Notes: generated by a model not told the origin, from the letters alone. DNA of 64,000 nucleotides from Noviherbaspirillum pedocola (GCF_016632335.1 NZ_JAEPBG010000005.1:124001-188000); one strand, 5' to 3'; shown: positions 12,326 to 21,790, numbered from the stretch's first letter. Program-made: numbers and translations.

Positions 12326-13222
12326 TCAGCTGAAGGACTCGGGCGGCTTCGGTTCCTCTGGCAGCGGAATGAATTCGGTCTCGCCAGGAACCCGATCGAA
12401 GCGCCCTTCGCGCCAGCGGTTTTTCGCTTCCTCGATCGCTTCACGCTTGCTCGCCACGAAGTTCCACCACAGAAATCGTTCGCCATCGAGCGGCATGCCG
12501 CCAAGGAGCATCAGCCGGGACGCGCTCGTCGCTGCAATGCTGACCGGCTGGCCTTCCTTCATCACCGCCATGCGCCCTGCTTCCACCTCGTTGTCATGGA
12601 TGTCCAGGCTGCCGGACACCACGTAAGCGGCGCGCTCAGGGTAGCCATCCGGCAGCACGAAGCTCGCCCCTGCCTCCATTTCCACCGCGATATAGAACAT
12701 GTCGGACAGCACCGCGACCGGCGAGCGTCGGCCGAAGGCGCTGCCGACGATCAGTCGCATCGACACGCCAGGCAGGGAGATCATGGGCAATTCGCGCGCG
12801 GGATAATGTACGAAGCCCGGCGCATGGCGTTCATGTTCCTTCGGCAAAGCCACCCAGGTCTGTATGCCGTGCATTGCCCCACCTGTCTCGCGCAAGGCAT
12901 GCGGCGTGCGCTCGGAATGCACGATGCCGCTGCCGGCGGTCATCCAGTTCACGTCGCCCGGCGCAATGGTTTGCAGGGTGCCCAGCGAATCCCGATGCTC
13001 GATCTGGCCTTCGAACAAATAGGTCACGGTCGCCAGGCCGATATGTGGATGTGGCCGCACATCGATTCCTTGCCCGGGCGCGAAGTGCGCTGGCCCCATG
13101 TGATCGAAAAACACGAAAGGACCGATATGTCGCCGCGCCGCCGCCGGCAGCAGGCGCTTCACGGAAAAGCCGCCGAGATCCTTCACATGCGGTTCGAGGG
13201 CGATGAATGGCTGCATCGACAT
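12326..13222 (-). CDS. Pirin-family cupin protein
   Basis: The 298-residue bicupin matches pirins throughout. The N-terminal cupin has the metal-ligand set His58, His60, His102 and Glu104 (HPHIGLATVTYLFEG and GIVHSERTP). Bacterial pirins are iron-binding proteins; some have quercetinase activity and others modulate metabolic enzymes, so the substrate cannot be assigned. A good AGGAG lies five bases before the ATG. It is followed upstream by tesB on the same strand (50 bp gap), and could be cotranscribed with it. Confidence 0.9.
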   Translation of the reverse strand: MSMQPFIALEPHVKDLGGFSVKRLLPAAARRHIGPFVFFDHMGPAHFAPGQGIDVRPHPHIGLATVTYLFEGQIEHRDSLGTLQTIAPGDVNWMTAGSGIVHSERTPHALRETGGAMHGIQTWVALPKEHERHAPGFVHYPARELPMISLPGVSMRLIVGSAFGRRSPVAVLSDMFYIAVEMEAGASFVLPDGYPERAAYVVSGSLDIHDNEVEAGRMAVMKEGQPVSIAATSASRLMLLGGMPLDGERFLWWNFVASKREAIEEAKNRWREGRFDRVPGETEFIPLPEEPKPPESFS

Positions 13223-13272
13223 GATGGCTCCTGAGTTGGGGATCGGGTACGGGATCAGCGCGATGGAAAGGA

Positions 13273-14139
13273 TCAGATACTACGCGGTTCGCGCATGCGA
13301 ATCAGGCCTTCCTGCGCCAGGGTCGCTACCAATTGGCCTTCACGGTCATACGCGTAACCGATACATAGCCCGCGCCCGCCGGACGCGTTCGGACTTTCCA
13401 TTTCAAAGCGCAGCCATGCATCCATCCGGAAGGGCCGATGAAACCAGATCGTGTGATCCAGGCTGGCGATCTGCAAGCCGGCGTCGCCAAGGCGTATGCC
13501 GTGCGGCTGCAGCGAGGTCGAGAGCAAGCCGTAATCGGAGACATAGGCAAACAGCGCTTCATGCAGCCGCGGATCGTCCTCCAGCGCGATCGGCGCGCGC
13601 ACCCATACCTCCTTGCGCGGTTCGGCGGCATGGCTGGTGAACAGGTCACCGCGATGCGGCACGCGAAAATCGACCGGCACCGGCATGAAGGGACGCCGGC
13701 CACTGTCGGCCCGTGCCTTCCAGTCAGGCAAGCTCGACGGCAAGTCATCGGGATCGATGGCCGCGGGTATCGTCTTCTGATGCGTCAGACCTTCTTCCGG
13801 CGCCTGAAACGATGCCGACATCACGAAGATGCGACGCCCCTCCTGCAGGGCGACCACGCGCCGGGTGGAAAAGCTGCCGCCATCGCGCACCCGCTCGACT
13901 TCATAATCGATCGGCTTGCGGAAATTTCCCGGCAGCAGGAACATCGCGTGCATCGAATGCGGGCGCCGGTCATTGACCGTTTGCGTCGCCGCGCGCAGCG
14001 ATTGCCCCAGCACCTGGCCGCCGAAAACATTCGGGCTGCCCATGAAATGGCTCTGGCCGCGGAAACGGTTATCACCGAGCGGTTCCAGATGCAGCAGCCG
14101 CACGACCTCTTCGGTGTCGTAAAGAGTTTTATCGAGCAT
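13273..14139 (-). CDS. tesB: Acyl-CoA thioesterase II
   Basis: The 288-residue protein has the double hot-dog architecture and length of TesB, which hydrolyses medium and long acyl-CoA to free acid and CoA. The expected catalytic triad is visible as Asp202 (SDYGLLSTSL), Thr230 (SLDHTIWFHR) and Gln276 (LVATLAQEGLIR). The N-terminal hot-dog carries GGQVLGQSLRAA, also typical. The Shine-Dalgarno before the ATG is weak. It shares orientation with the pirin gene and is divergent from ppnN across about 220 bp in which I see no other gene. Confidence 0.93.
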   Translation of the reverse strand: MLDKTLYDTEEVVRLLHLEPLGDNRFRGQSHFMGSPNVFGGQVLGQSLRAATQTVNDRRPHSMHAMFLLPGNFRKPIDYEVERVRDGGSFSTRRVVALQEGRRIFVMSASFQAPEEGLTHQKTIPAAIDPDDLPSSLPDWKARADSGRRPFMPVPVDFRVPHRGDLFTSHAAEPRKEVWVRAPIALEDDPRLHEALFAYVSDYGLLSTSLQPHGIRLGDAGLQIASLDHTIWFHRPFRMDAWLRFEMESPNASGGRGLCIGYAYDREGQLVATLAQEGLIRMREPRSI

Positions 14140-14357
14140 GTGTTCGAAATCGGATTGGATCGGATGAGGTCTGCGGCATCTTAGCCAGTTTCACGACTGG
14201 CGTCGAATAACGGTCAGATTGTCGGATGCCGGATTCCTTCGCGGGAGTATGATCAGCCGGACAAGGTTTGCGCACCAGTATAAGCTTGCCCGAACCTCGG
14301 TTGCGGACCATCCAGCCCGCGCCATCCGATATTGATCCTTTATGAAAGCAGGCATAC

Positions 14358-15728
14358 ATGGAATACAAAGTCGTCAATACTCAGATTTCTCCCGAAGGCC
14401 GGCTGGAAGTCCTGTCCAAGGCCGAGATCCACAAGCTGCTGGACAACAGCCATGGCGGCTTGCACCAGGTGTTCCGCAGTTGTTCGCTGGCCGTGCTCAA
14501 CTGCGGCAACTATCTTGATGACGGCAAGGAACTGCTCGAACGCTATGCGTCCTTCGATATCGACATCATCGAACGCGAGCGCGGCATCAAACTCGATATC
14601 AAGGGCGCACCCGCCAGCGCCTTTGTCGATGACCGGATCATCCGCGGCATCCATGAACATTTGTTCGCCGTGCTGCGCGACGTGCTGTTCATCGGCGATG
14701 AGATCAACGGCAATCGCAATCTCGATCTGAACTCATCGGCCGGAATCACCGACGCCGTCTTTCACATCCTGCGCAATGCCGGCATCCTGCAGCCGATCAC
14801 TCATCCGAATCTCGTGGTCTGCTGGGGCGGCCATTCGATTTCGCGTGTCGAATACGACTATTCGAAGAAGGTCGGTTATGAACTCGGCCTGCGCGGCCTG
14901 GACATCGGCACCGGCTGCGGCCCAGGCGCGATGAAGGGGCCGATGAAAGGCGCCACCATCGGTCATGCGAAACAGCGCATCACCACTGGCCGCTATATCG
15001 GCATCTCCGAACCCGGCATCATCGCGGCCGAATCGCCGAACCCGATCGTCAATGATCTGGTGATCCTGCCGGATATCGAAAAGCGCCTGGAAGCCTTCGT
15101 GCGCACCGGCCACGGCATCGTCGTCTTCCCCGGCGGCGTGGGAACGGCTGAAGAGATTCTCTACATCCTCGGCATCCTGATGCATCCGGAAAATGCCGAG
15201 CAGCCTTTCCCGCTGGTGTTCACGGGCCCGCAAAGCGCAGCCGACTATTTCGAACAGATCGATGCGTTCATCGGCCTGACGCTGGGCAAGGAAGCGCAGC
15301 GGCGCTACCGCATCATCATCGACGACCCGGTCGAAGTCGCCAAGACGATGGCGGACGGCATGCGCGAAGTCCGCGAATTCCGCAAGGCGCGCGCCGATGC
15401 CTACTACTTCAACTGGACGCTGAAGATCGACCACGAATTCCAGAAGCCATTCGCGCCCACGCACGAGAACATGCGCAATCTGAAGCTGCACAAGAACCAG
15501 CCCGCGCACCTGCTGGCAGCCGATCTGCGGCGCGCGTTCTCGGGCGTGGTCGCCGGCAATGTGAAGGAACAGGGCATACGGGCGATCGAGCGGCATGGAC
15601 ACTTCGAGATCCATGGCGACCCGATGATCATGGAGCCAATGGATGCGCTGATGAATGCCTTCGTCGAGCAACACCGGATGAAGCTGCCCGGCACGAAGTA
15701 TGTGCCCTGCTACCGCATCATCAAGTAG
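14358..15728 (+). CDS. ppnN: Nucleotide 5'-monophosphate nucleosidase PpnN (LOG family)
   Basis: The 456-residue protein is collinear with E. coli PpnN (YgdH, about 454 residues), which cleaves purine and pyrimidine nucleotide monophosphates to base plus ribose 5-phosphate and is regulated by (p)ppGpp. The central lysine-decarboxylase-like (LOG) domain has the signature PGGVGTAEEILY and upstream GLDIGTGCGPGAMKGPMKGA. The long N- and C-terminal extensions, absent from plant-type LOG proteins, are present. Its stop overlaps the convergent GST gene by 8 bp. It is probably monocistronic. Confidence 0.93.
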   Translation: MEYKVVNTQISPEGRLEVLSKAEIHKLLDNSHGGLHQVFRSCSLAVLNCGNYLDDGKELLERYASFDIDIIERERGIKLDIKGAPASAFVDDRIIRGIHEHLFAVLRDVLFIGDEINGNRNLDLNSSAGITDAVFHILRNAGILQPITHPNLVVCWGGHSISRVEYDYSKKVGYELGLRGLDIGTGCGPGAMKGPMKGATIGHAKQRITTGRYIGISEPGIIAAESPNPIVNDLVILPDIEKRLEAFVRTGHGIVVFPGGVGTAEEILYILGILMHPENAEQPFPLVFTGPQSAADYFEQIDAFIGLTLGKEAQRRYRIIIDDPVEVAKTMADGMREVREFRKARADAYYFNWTLKIDHEFQKPFAPTHENMRNLKLHKNQPAHLLAADLRRAFSGVVAGNVKEQGIRAIERHGHFEIHGDPMIMEPMDALMNAFVEQHRMKLPGTKYVPCYRIIK

Positions 15729-16440
15729 CGTCGAGCTCGGGGTAGCGCCGGAAGATGCCTTGTTCGTTGAACGGCAGACGGCGCTCCGACTTCAGATAGG
15801 CGGCGATGCGCGGGCGCTTCGCCACGCGCCGCCGCAAAGACTCAAGATGCGGCAAGGCCGGCGCCAGACGCGCCATCGCATTGGGAAACGCGTAGTGCAA
15901 TCCCTCGAGTAGTTGAAACAGCGATAGGTCCACATAGCTTGCCGTGCTGCCGATCACCCATTCCATTCCCGATGGATTGCGCGCCAGTACGTTTTCAAAA
16001 TAACGCAGGTATTTCGGTATGCGCGATGCAGTGAAATCGGCCGACCGTCGCATCGCTTCTTCCCGCTGGTCTTCGTAGTATTCGCTCACCGACACCGGGT
16101 GGTGGCTGTCATGCGTCTCGGCGACGACATCGGCCACGGTCAGTTGCAACTGATGCAGCCACAGGCGGTCGGCTTCCGCCTCCGGCGCCAGGCCAAGGCG
16201 AGGTCCAAGGAAATGCAGGATGTTCGCTGTCTGGCCTATGAGCATCTCGCCTGCTTTCAGGAACGGCGGTGCGAAAGGCGGCCGAACTAGAGACTTGTCA
16301 TCCAGCAGCGCCATCAGCGCCGATTCGCCGCCGGCTTCTCTTGCCACATCCCGATACACCGCGCCGGCATCTTCCAGCGCGAGCCGAACGAACTCGCCGC
16401 GCCCCTGTATCCCGGGCCAATAGAACAATTCATATTGCAT
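15721..16440 (-). CDS. Glutathione S-transferase family protein
   Basis: This 239-residue protein starts with a thioredoxin-fold domain of sigma-like GST type (YELFYWPGIQGRGEFVRLAL, with Tyr near position 7 as the likely glutathione-activating residue), keeps the cis-Pro/Ser region (FLGPRLGLAPE follows LIGQTANIL) and has an all-helical C-terminal domain (WVIGSTASYVDLSLFQLL). AAGGAGTTGCG before the ATG is a strong ribosome binding site. It ends 8 bp inside the convergent ppnN. Substrate is unknown. Confidence 0.87.
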   Translation of the reverse strand: MQYELFYWPGIQGRGEFVRLALEDAGAVYRDVAREAGGESALMALLDDKSLVRPPFAPPFLKAGEMLIGQTANILHFLGPRLGLAPEAEADRLWLHQLQLTVADVVAETHDSHHPVSVSEYYEDQREEAMRRSADFTASRIPKYLRYFENVLARNPSGMEWVIGSTASYVDLSLFQLLEGLHYAFPNAMARLAPALPHLESLRRRVAKRPRIAAYLKSERRLPFNEQGIFRRYPELDAT

Positions 16441-16599
16441 CGCAACTCCTTGCTGAAGCGCTGTACCACGATGATGCTAACCAGCAATGTTAGAAATTCA
16501 TAATTTTCATTGTTGAAACGTCCGCGCTGCTCGAAGGTTCTCAACCGGTCAAACCGGGCGAATAACCGCCCAGACACGAGAGAAACGGAGAGTTTTTGC

Positions 16600-18312
16600 A
16601 TGAACGCAGCAGTCAGTCCAATAGGAAGCAATCTCGTCGAAATCCTGGTGCACAGCGCCGCAGCGCAGCCGCAGCGCATAGCCTATCACTTCATGGGTGA
16701 TGAACCGGAAAACCTGAGCACACTGGATTGCGCCACGCTTTTGAAGGAATCCGCCTCTCTGGCCACGCTGATCCAGCAACAGAGGTTGCGAGGCAAGCCC
16801 GTACTCCTCGCCTGCAAATCCAACCACCTGTTTATCAGCGCCTTCTACGCTTGCCTGATGGCTGGAGCGATCGCAGTGCCGACCGCGCCACCGCGTCGCG
16901 CTTCGCTCGAACAGCGACTTCATGCCATCAGCGTGCAAGCGTGCATCGCGGGAGTGATCAGCGACAGCGATGCCGTTCTTGCCCATCCATCGCTGCGCGG
17001 TCTGGCGGTCATCGATCTGCGCCGATGCCAAGAGGCCAACTGGCCGGATGCGCATCGCTGGGAACCACCGCAACTGACGCCGGATGCGCCGGCCTGCATA
17101 CTCTACACTTCCGGCACGGTCGCCGAACCGCATGGCGTGCTGTTCGATCACGGCAGCCTGATTACCGCGGCGCTGGCCGCCGCCGTCAGTTTTCGTCATC
17201 CGGGCCCCGGCGCCGCTCTGATTACGTTGCCGCTATTCCATGATGTCGGCTTGCTGCTGGGCGTGCTTCATCCGCTGATCTGCGCAAGCAGGATTTTTCT
17301 GTCCACGCCCGCCCAATTCGTACAGAAGCCACAGCGCTGGCTCAGGCTGCTGCAACAGCATCGCATCACGATCGCCGGCGGACCGAACTTCATGTTCGAC
17401 ATCGTTATCCGAAATATCCGCCCCGAACAGCTGGCAGACGTGAGCCTATCCTGCTTACAGGCGCTGTTCTGTACCGGCGAGCCGATACGCAGCGCAACCT
17501 TGTCGATGCTGTTCGATCTGCTCGGCCCACTCGGCTTGCGTCAGGCAGCTATCGTCCCGGCCTACAGCCTCACCGAAGCCTGCGGGCTGGTAACCGGAAG
17601 CATTACTGGCGCGCCGGCGCGCACTGATGCGCCCGGCATCGCAGGCATCGTCCATCCGCTGGTCGGATGCGGCAAGCCGCAGGCCGGGCGCGAGCTGCTG
17701 ATCGTCGATCCCATCGAACGCCGTGAGCAGCCAGCCGGCGCAGTGGGCGAGATCTGGGTACGCGGCGCCGCGCTTGGCAGCGGCTATTGGAAAAACCCGC
17801 TGCTCAGCGAAGCGGTTTTTGCCGCCATGCTGGCCGACGGGCGCGGCCCCTTTCTGCGCACCGGCGATGTCGCTTATCTGAAGGAGGGACATCTGTATCA
17901 CATCGGCCGCCTGACCGACCGGATGCGGCTCCACGGCCGTGATCATTATCCGCAGGACCTGGAATTCCAGGCTGAACGCAGCCACCCAGCCATCCGACCA
18001 TCGTCGACTGCAGCCTTTACCGTTGATGCCCGTGAGCGACCGCGCCTGGTGATCGCCTGCGAGCTGCGGAAGGAGTTCTTGCGACGACGCGAGAAATGGG
18101 CGCAGATCGAAAGCTCGGTCCGGGCGGCCATACATCGGGTACATGGATTGCACGTGGACCATGTCGTGCTGCTGATGCCTGGAACACTGCCCAAGACGTC
18201 CAGCGGCAAGGTCCGGCGCAATCAATGTCGCCGCGATTATCTCGAGAACCGTCTCGCCGTCGCGCACGGCGCGCCGCAGCATACACAGGAAAACATGTCA
18301 TCCGCCGGATAA
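16600..18312 (+). CDS. Fatty acyl-AMP ligase-like AMP-binding protein
   Basis: This 570-residue ANL-superfamily adenylating enzyme resembles FAAL proteins (LVEILVHSAAAQPQRIAYHF at the N-terminus, A3-like YTSGTVAEPHG, YSLTEACGL, RTGDVAYLKEGHLY and a C-terminal PKTSSGKVRRNQC). FAALs activate fatty acids as acyl-AMP and usually load an acyl carrier protein; no carrier protein or polyketide synthase is adjacent. I place the start at 16600, which has GGAGAG upstream, rather than at the ATG 90 bases earlier. A small unknown gene follows after 105 bp. CoA-ligase activity cannot be excluded. Confidence 0.83.
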   Translation: MNAAVSPIGSNLVEILVHSAAAQPQRIAYHFMGDEPENLSTLDCATLLKESASLATLIQQQRLRGKPVLLACKSNHLFISAFYACLMAGAIAVPTAPPRRASLEQRLHAISVQACIAGVISDSDAVLAHPSLRGLAVIDLRRCQEANWPDAHRWEPPQLTPDAPACILYTSGTVAEPHGVLFDHGSLITAALAAAVSFRHPGPGAALITLPLFHDVGLLLGVLHPLICASRIFLSTPAQFVQKPQRWLRLLQQHRITIAGGPNFMFDIVIRNIRPEQLADVSLSCLQALFCTGEPIRSATLSMLFDLLGPLGLRQAAIVPAYSLTEACGLVTGSITGAPARTDAPGIAGIVHPLVGCGKPQAGRELLIVDPIERREQPAGAVGEIWVRGAALGSGYWKNPLLSEAVFAAMLADGRGPFLRTGDVAYLKEGHLYHIGRLTDRMRLHGRDHYPQDLEFQAERSHPAIRPSSTAAFTVDARERPRLVIACELRKEFLRRREKWAQIESSVRAAIHRVHGLHVDHVVLLMPGTLPKTSSGKVRRNQCRRDYLENRLAVAHGAPQHTQENMSSAG

Positions 18313-18417
18313 AACATTTAACTTTCCGCCTCGGGCAAAAGCGGCCGGCCAAAATTACAATAAGGCCGGTCTGCATGCCGCTGGAAATGCCCACGTCAAT
18401 TTTCGGAGCAACATATC

Positions 18418-18732
18418 ATGGCGACACGTCAACATCCCGACACGCATTCATATGCGCTCAGAATTGAAGGAAAAGCGTGGCTGGATGACTTGAGCATTGA
18501 ACAGGTATGGGCCGTGCTGCGTTCGGCTTACCAGAGCCTTGATCAAAACGAAGAACTGTTATTCATGATGCTCATGCCGAACGGCGAAATGCCGGCGCGA
18601 TGCCTGCCGCGCTGCATGTTTGAATCCAGCATGACCAGCCCTGCCAGATTACAGACCGTGATGCGAACACCCGCTACGCAGCATGCCGCACCTCTGTCAC
18701 TGATTTACAGCGCTGGCGAAGAAACTCATTAA
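18418..18732 (+). CDS. Small protein of unknown function
   Basis: The 104-residue protein is not recognised. It has no signal peptide or membrane helix, is Met-rich in its middle (LLFMMLMPNGEMPARCLPRCMF) with two nearby cysteines, and ends polar. CGGAG upstream of the ATG supports translation. It follows the acyl-AMP ligase in the same direction, so the two may be cotranscribed; this is the only hint about its role. Its stop is 18 bp from the convergent pseudouridine-synthase-like gene. Confidence 0.6.
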   Translation: MATRQHPDTHSYALRIEGKAWLDDLSIEQVWAVLRSAYQSLDQNEELLFMMLMPNGEMPARCLPRCMFESSMTSPARLQTVMRTPATQHAAPLSLIYSAGEETH

Positions 18733-18750
18733 GCACGCCGCCAAGTCCCT

Positions 18751-19464
18751 TCAGAACCATTCATCGCTGCGCAAATAGCGCCATTGCCCAGGCTGCAGGC
18801 CTGCGAGCGAAACGCGTCCAATGCGCATGCGCGTGATGCGCGTAGCCGGCAAACCGGCAGCGGCGCAAATCTCCATAATTGCCAGAGCCTCAACGCCCTT
18901 TATAGCAAACCGCAATCTTTTTTCGCTCTGCCGACTGATCTTCATGAGCGCATGCCGTGCAGCCGCCATGCGCTGCATCTGTGCCAGCAATTCCGGCGAA
19001 ACATCGCGAGCGACTTCCACGTGGAATTCCTGTTCGATACGTTGTCGATCGTCGATCAGGCGGCGAGAGATGCGCCAGTCCTGGCTAACCACGACCAGCC
19101 CGCCCACAGCTGACGGCAGCGGCGCCACGATCTGCTGATTGTGGAGATGCTTGCGCAGCACGCGCATGCCGGAGCCGCTGGCATCGGCGCGGTTTTGCGG
19201 CGCGAGGAATGCTGCCATCGCATCGGCGGGCGCAAGATCCGCGCCTTGCGGCTTGTGCAGAAGAAGGCTTGCCGGCGGAACGTCTTCGGCGACAGCGGCC
19301 GGATCGAGTCGCAGCCGCTGCTCCGGTGCAACGCGTGCAGCGGGTTCCTCGACAATTGCGCCATCCACGCTGATCCAGCCGCCTTCGATGTATTGCTCGG
19401 CCTGACGCCGCGAGCATCCCAGCTCCTGCGCGACGCGCTTGGCCAGCCGAATCTCGGCATTCAT
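18751..19464 (-). CDS. RsuA/RluF-like S4 protein lacking the catalytic aspartate
   Basis: About 237 residues with an N-terminal S4 RNA-binding domain (LAKRVAQELGCSRRQAEQYIEGG) and a pseudouridine-synthase-like domain ending RITRMRIGRVSLAGLQPGQWRYL, as in RsuA-family proteins. The usual active-site stretch GRLD-x-x-T-x-GLLL is replaced by PLPSAVGGLVVVSQD, so the essential Asp is missing. The start ATG at 19464 has GGAG upstream and overlaps the rsuA stop by 4 bp, so it is coupled to an intact paralogue. It could be an RNA-binding remnant or a non-catalytic rRNA-binding factor. I keep it as a gene since the frame is intact. Confidence 0.82.
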   Translation of the reverse strand: MNAEIRLAKRVAQELGCSRRQAEQYIEGGWISVDGAIVEEPAARVAPEQRLRLDPAAVAEDVPPASLLLHKPQGADLAPADAMAAFLAPQNRADASGSGMRVLRKHLHNQQIVAPLPSAVGGLVVVSQDWRISRRLIDDRQRIEQEFHVEVARDVSPELLAQMQRMAAARHALMKISRQSEKRLRFAIKGVEALAIMEICAAAGLPATRITRMRIGRVSLAGLQPGQWRYLRSDEWF

Positions 19465-20186
19465 TGGGATGTCTCCATGTTCAGCAGCGCGAGCTGCTCC
19501 GCTTCCAGATATCGCCATTCACCCGGACCCAGCGCCAGATCCGCCAGTTGCAAGCCGCCGATGGCAATACGCGTGAGCGCTGCACAATGGTTACCCGCGG
19601 CGGCAAGCATGCGCTTGACCTGATGGTATTTGCCCTGCTCGATGGCGATTTCCAGCAGATGACTGTCCCGCTGCACGCAATGCACAGCGGCAATCGGTGC
19701 TGGCTCGTCATGCAATTTCACGCCGCCACGCAATTGCGCAATCAATTCGGGTGTGACCGGATCGGCAGTCGTGGCCAGGTACAGCTTGGGAACATGACGC
19801 CGCGGTGAAGACTGGGCATGGATGAAAGCGCCGTCATCGGAAAGCAGCAGCAAGCCGGTGGTGTCGTGATCGAGCCGGCCCACCGGCTGCACATCGCGCC
19901 AGGCGAATTGTTCGGGAAACAGTGTCAACACGCCGGGGTGGTGACTGGGCTTGCGGGAACATTCGATGCCGGAAGGCTTGTTCAAGGCCACGTAAAGATG
20001 CTCGCGGTAACGCCATGGCTCATCGAACACCGTAAATTCCAGGCCTTCCACCTCGACGGCGGCGCGCCAGTCATCCATCACCTGTCCGCCTATGCTGACT
20101 TCACCGTCAGCAATCAGTTGCCGGCACCACTTCCGGCTGCCGAATCCCTGCGATTGCAGCATCCGGTCCAAGGTCAATTTGCTCAT
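19461..20186 (-). CDS. rsuA: 16S rRNA pseudouridine-516 synthase RsuA-like
   Basis: The protein of about 241 residues has an N-terminal S4 domain (LDRMLQSQGFGSRKWCRQLI) and the RsuA catalytic domain with intact GRLDHDTTGLLLLSDDG, the Asp of which is the nucleophile. YLATT, GKYHQVKRMLAAAG and ITRIAIGGLQL-like C-terminal motifs (LTRIAIGGLQLADLALG) are also present. RsuA modifies U516 of 16S rRNA. I chose ATG 20186 since the MSKLTLDRML start matches the family; an upstream ATG at 20273 adds 29 unrelated residues. It is coupled by ATGA to the degenerate paralogue downstream. Confidence 0.87.
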   Translation of the reverse strand: MSKLTLDRMLQSQGFGSRKWCRQLIADGEVSIGGQVMDDWRAAVEVEGLEFTVFDEPWRYREHLYVALNKPSGIECSRKPSHHPGVLTLFPEQFAWRDVQPVGRLDHDTTGLLLLSDDGAFIHAQSSPRRHVPKLYLATTADPVTPELIAQLRGGVKLHDEPAPIAAVHCVQRDSHLLEIAIEQGKYHQVKRMLAAAGNHCAALTRIAIGGLQLADLALGPGEWRYLEAEQLALLNMETSQ

Positions 20187-20284
20187 GGCGGCACTGTACC
20201 AGAACGCTACGCGCGAGCGCGGACGATTGCGGTTAAGCTTGCAGCCTCCTGCCAATACGAGAAGCGTCTGCAAACCAAATAACC

Positions 20285-21790
20285 ATGCACAGGCTGCTTT
20301 CTTCCATCCTGCTCGCCTTTCTGGCCTTGTGTTGCCTCACGGCTGACGCGCAAAGCCTGCGCATCGGCTCCAAGCGCTTTACCGAGTCCTACATCCTTGG
20401 CGAAATTCTGCGCATGACTGCATCTGCGCATGCGCCCGCCGAGCACCGCATGGGACTCGGCAACACCGCGATCCTGTATGAGGCATTGCGCGCCGGTGAA
20501 ATTGACCTCTACCCGGAATACCTCGGCACCATCACGCGCGAGATCCTGCACAGCGATCGGCCAGCCACGCTGGCCGATATCAACGCCCAGCTCGCGCCGC
20601 TCGGACTCGCGGCAGGTGTGCCGCTGGGCTTCTCCGATAGCTACGGACTGGCGATGCGTGAAGACCTCGCGCAACGTCTGGGCATTACGCGCATCAGTGA
20701 CCTGGCCGCCCATACGCAATTGCGCTACGGCCTGTCGCACGAATTTCTTGGTCGTACCGATGGCTGGCCCGGCCTGACGCAACGTTATCAATTGCGGCTT
20801 GCCCGGCCCGGCGCGCTGGATCACGGCCTGGCCTACGATGCACTGCAGAGCGGGCAAATCGACGTCACCGATGTCTACACCACGGATGCCCGCATCGAAG
20901 GCATGCATCTGCGCGTGCTTGATGACGATCTGCACTATTTCCCGGATTACGACGCGGTGCTGCTGTATCGCAGCGACCTGCCGCATCGCCTCCCCGCAGC
21001 CTGGCATGCACTCGAATCGCTGCGCGGTCGCATCGACCAACGCCGAATGATTGCGTTGAATGCCGCAGTGGAGTTGCACGGCGCAAGCTTCGAGGCCGCG
21101 GCGCGTGTATTCGTCGATGGCGGCACGTCGGCATCCAGTGCGCCGGCGCGCGGATTCCTCGCAACGATTTTCAACCCGGAACTCGGACGCCTTACGGCGC
21201 AGCATCTGTTCCTGGTGTGTTGCGCCGTCGTTTTTGCCACCGTCGTTGGCATACCGCTCGGCATCACGGCAGCCCACCATTCCTGGCTTCGTCAACCGGT
21301 GTTGGGTCTCAGCGGTGTCCTGCAAACGATACCGTCGCTGGCGCTGTTCGCGATGCTGATCCCACTGTTCGGCAGGATCGGCACGCTGCCCGCAGTCGTG
21401 GCACTGTCGCTGTACGCGCTATTGCCTGTGGTGCGCAACACCTGCGTCGGCATGTTGCAGGTGCCCGCGGGACTGAAGCTGGCCGCCCTTGGCCTGGGCT
21501 TGTCCGTGCGCGACCGCATGCTGCAAATCGAATTGCCCCTGGCTGCGCCGATGATCCTGGCCGGTATCAGGACCGCCGCCGTGATGAGCGTCGGCACCGC
21601 CACCATTGCCGCGTTCATAGGCGCCGGCGGGTATGGCGAACGCATCGCCATCGGCCTCGCGCTGAATGATCGGCAAGCCTTGCTGGCCGGCGCGATACCG
21701 GCTGCTGCGCTGGCATTGCTTACCGAGGCGGCATTCGCCATCGTCGAATATCTGCTGCGCAGACGCCGTCCGGGAGCCTATCCGAGCTGA
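20285..21790 (+). CDS. ABC transporter substrate-binding/permease fusion (glycine betaine/quaternary amine type)
   Basis: A 501-residue fusion. After a signal peptide (ending near TADA), residues about 24-270 form an OpuAC/ProX-like substrate-binding domain (RIGSKRFTESYILGEIL, GEIDLYPEYLGT). Residues about 290-495 form a five- or six-helix OpuCB/YehY-like permease with the EAA-type loop (GLKLAALGLGLSVRDRMLQIELPLA). Such proteins import compatible solutes or related quaternary amines. No ATPase gene is adjacent on either side, so the nucleotide-binding subunit must be encoded elsewhere or shared. The domain order (binding domain first) is the reverse of EgtU-type fusions. The substrate is not determinable from the sequence. 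Confidence 0.85.
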   Translation: MHRLLSSILLAFLALCCLTADAQSLRIGSKRFTESYILGEILRMTASAHAPAEHRMGLGNTAILYEALRAGEIDLYPEYLGTITREILHSDRPATLADINAQLAPLGLAAGVPLGFSDSYGLAMREDLAQRLGITRISDLAAHTQLRYGLSHEFLGRTDGWPGLTQRYQLRLARPGALDHGLAYDALQSGQIDVTDVYTTDARIEGMHLRVLDDDLHYFPDYDAVLLYRSDLPHRLPAAWHALESLRGRIDQRRMIALNAAVELHGASFEAAARVFVDGGTSASSAPARGFLATIFNPELGRLTAQHLFLVCCAVVFATVVGIPLGITAAHHSWLRQPVLGLSGVLQTIPSLALFAMLIPLFGRIGTLPAVVALSLYALLPVVRNTCVGMLQVPAGLKLAALGLGLSVRDRMLQIELPLAAPMILAGIRTAAVMSVGTATIAAFIGAGGYGERIAIGLALNDRQALLAGAIPAAALALLTEAAFAIVEYLLRRRRPGAYPS

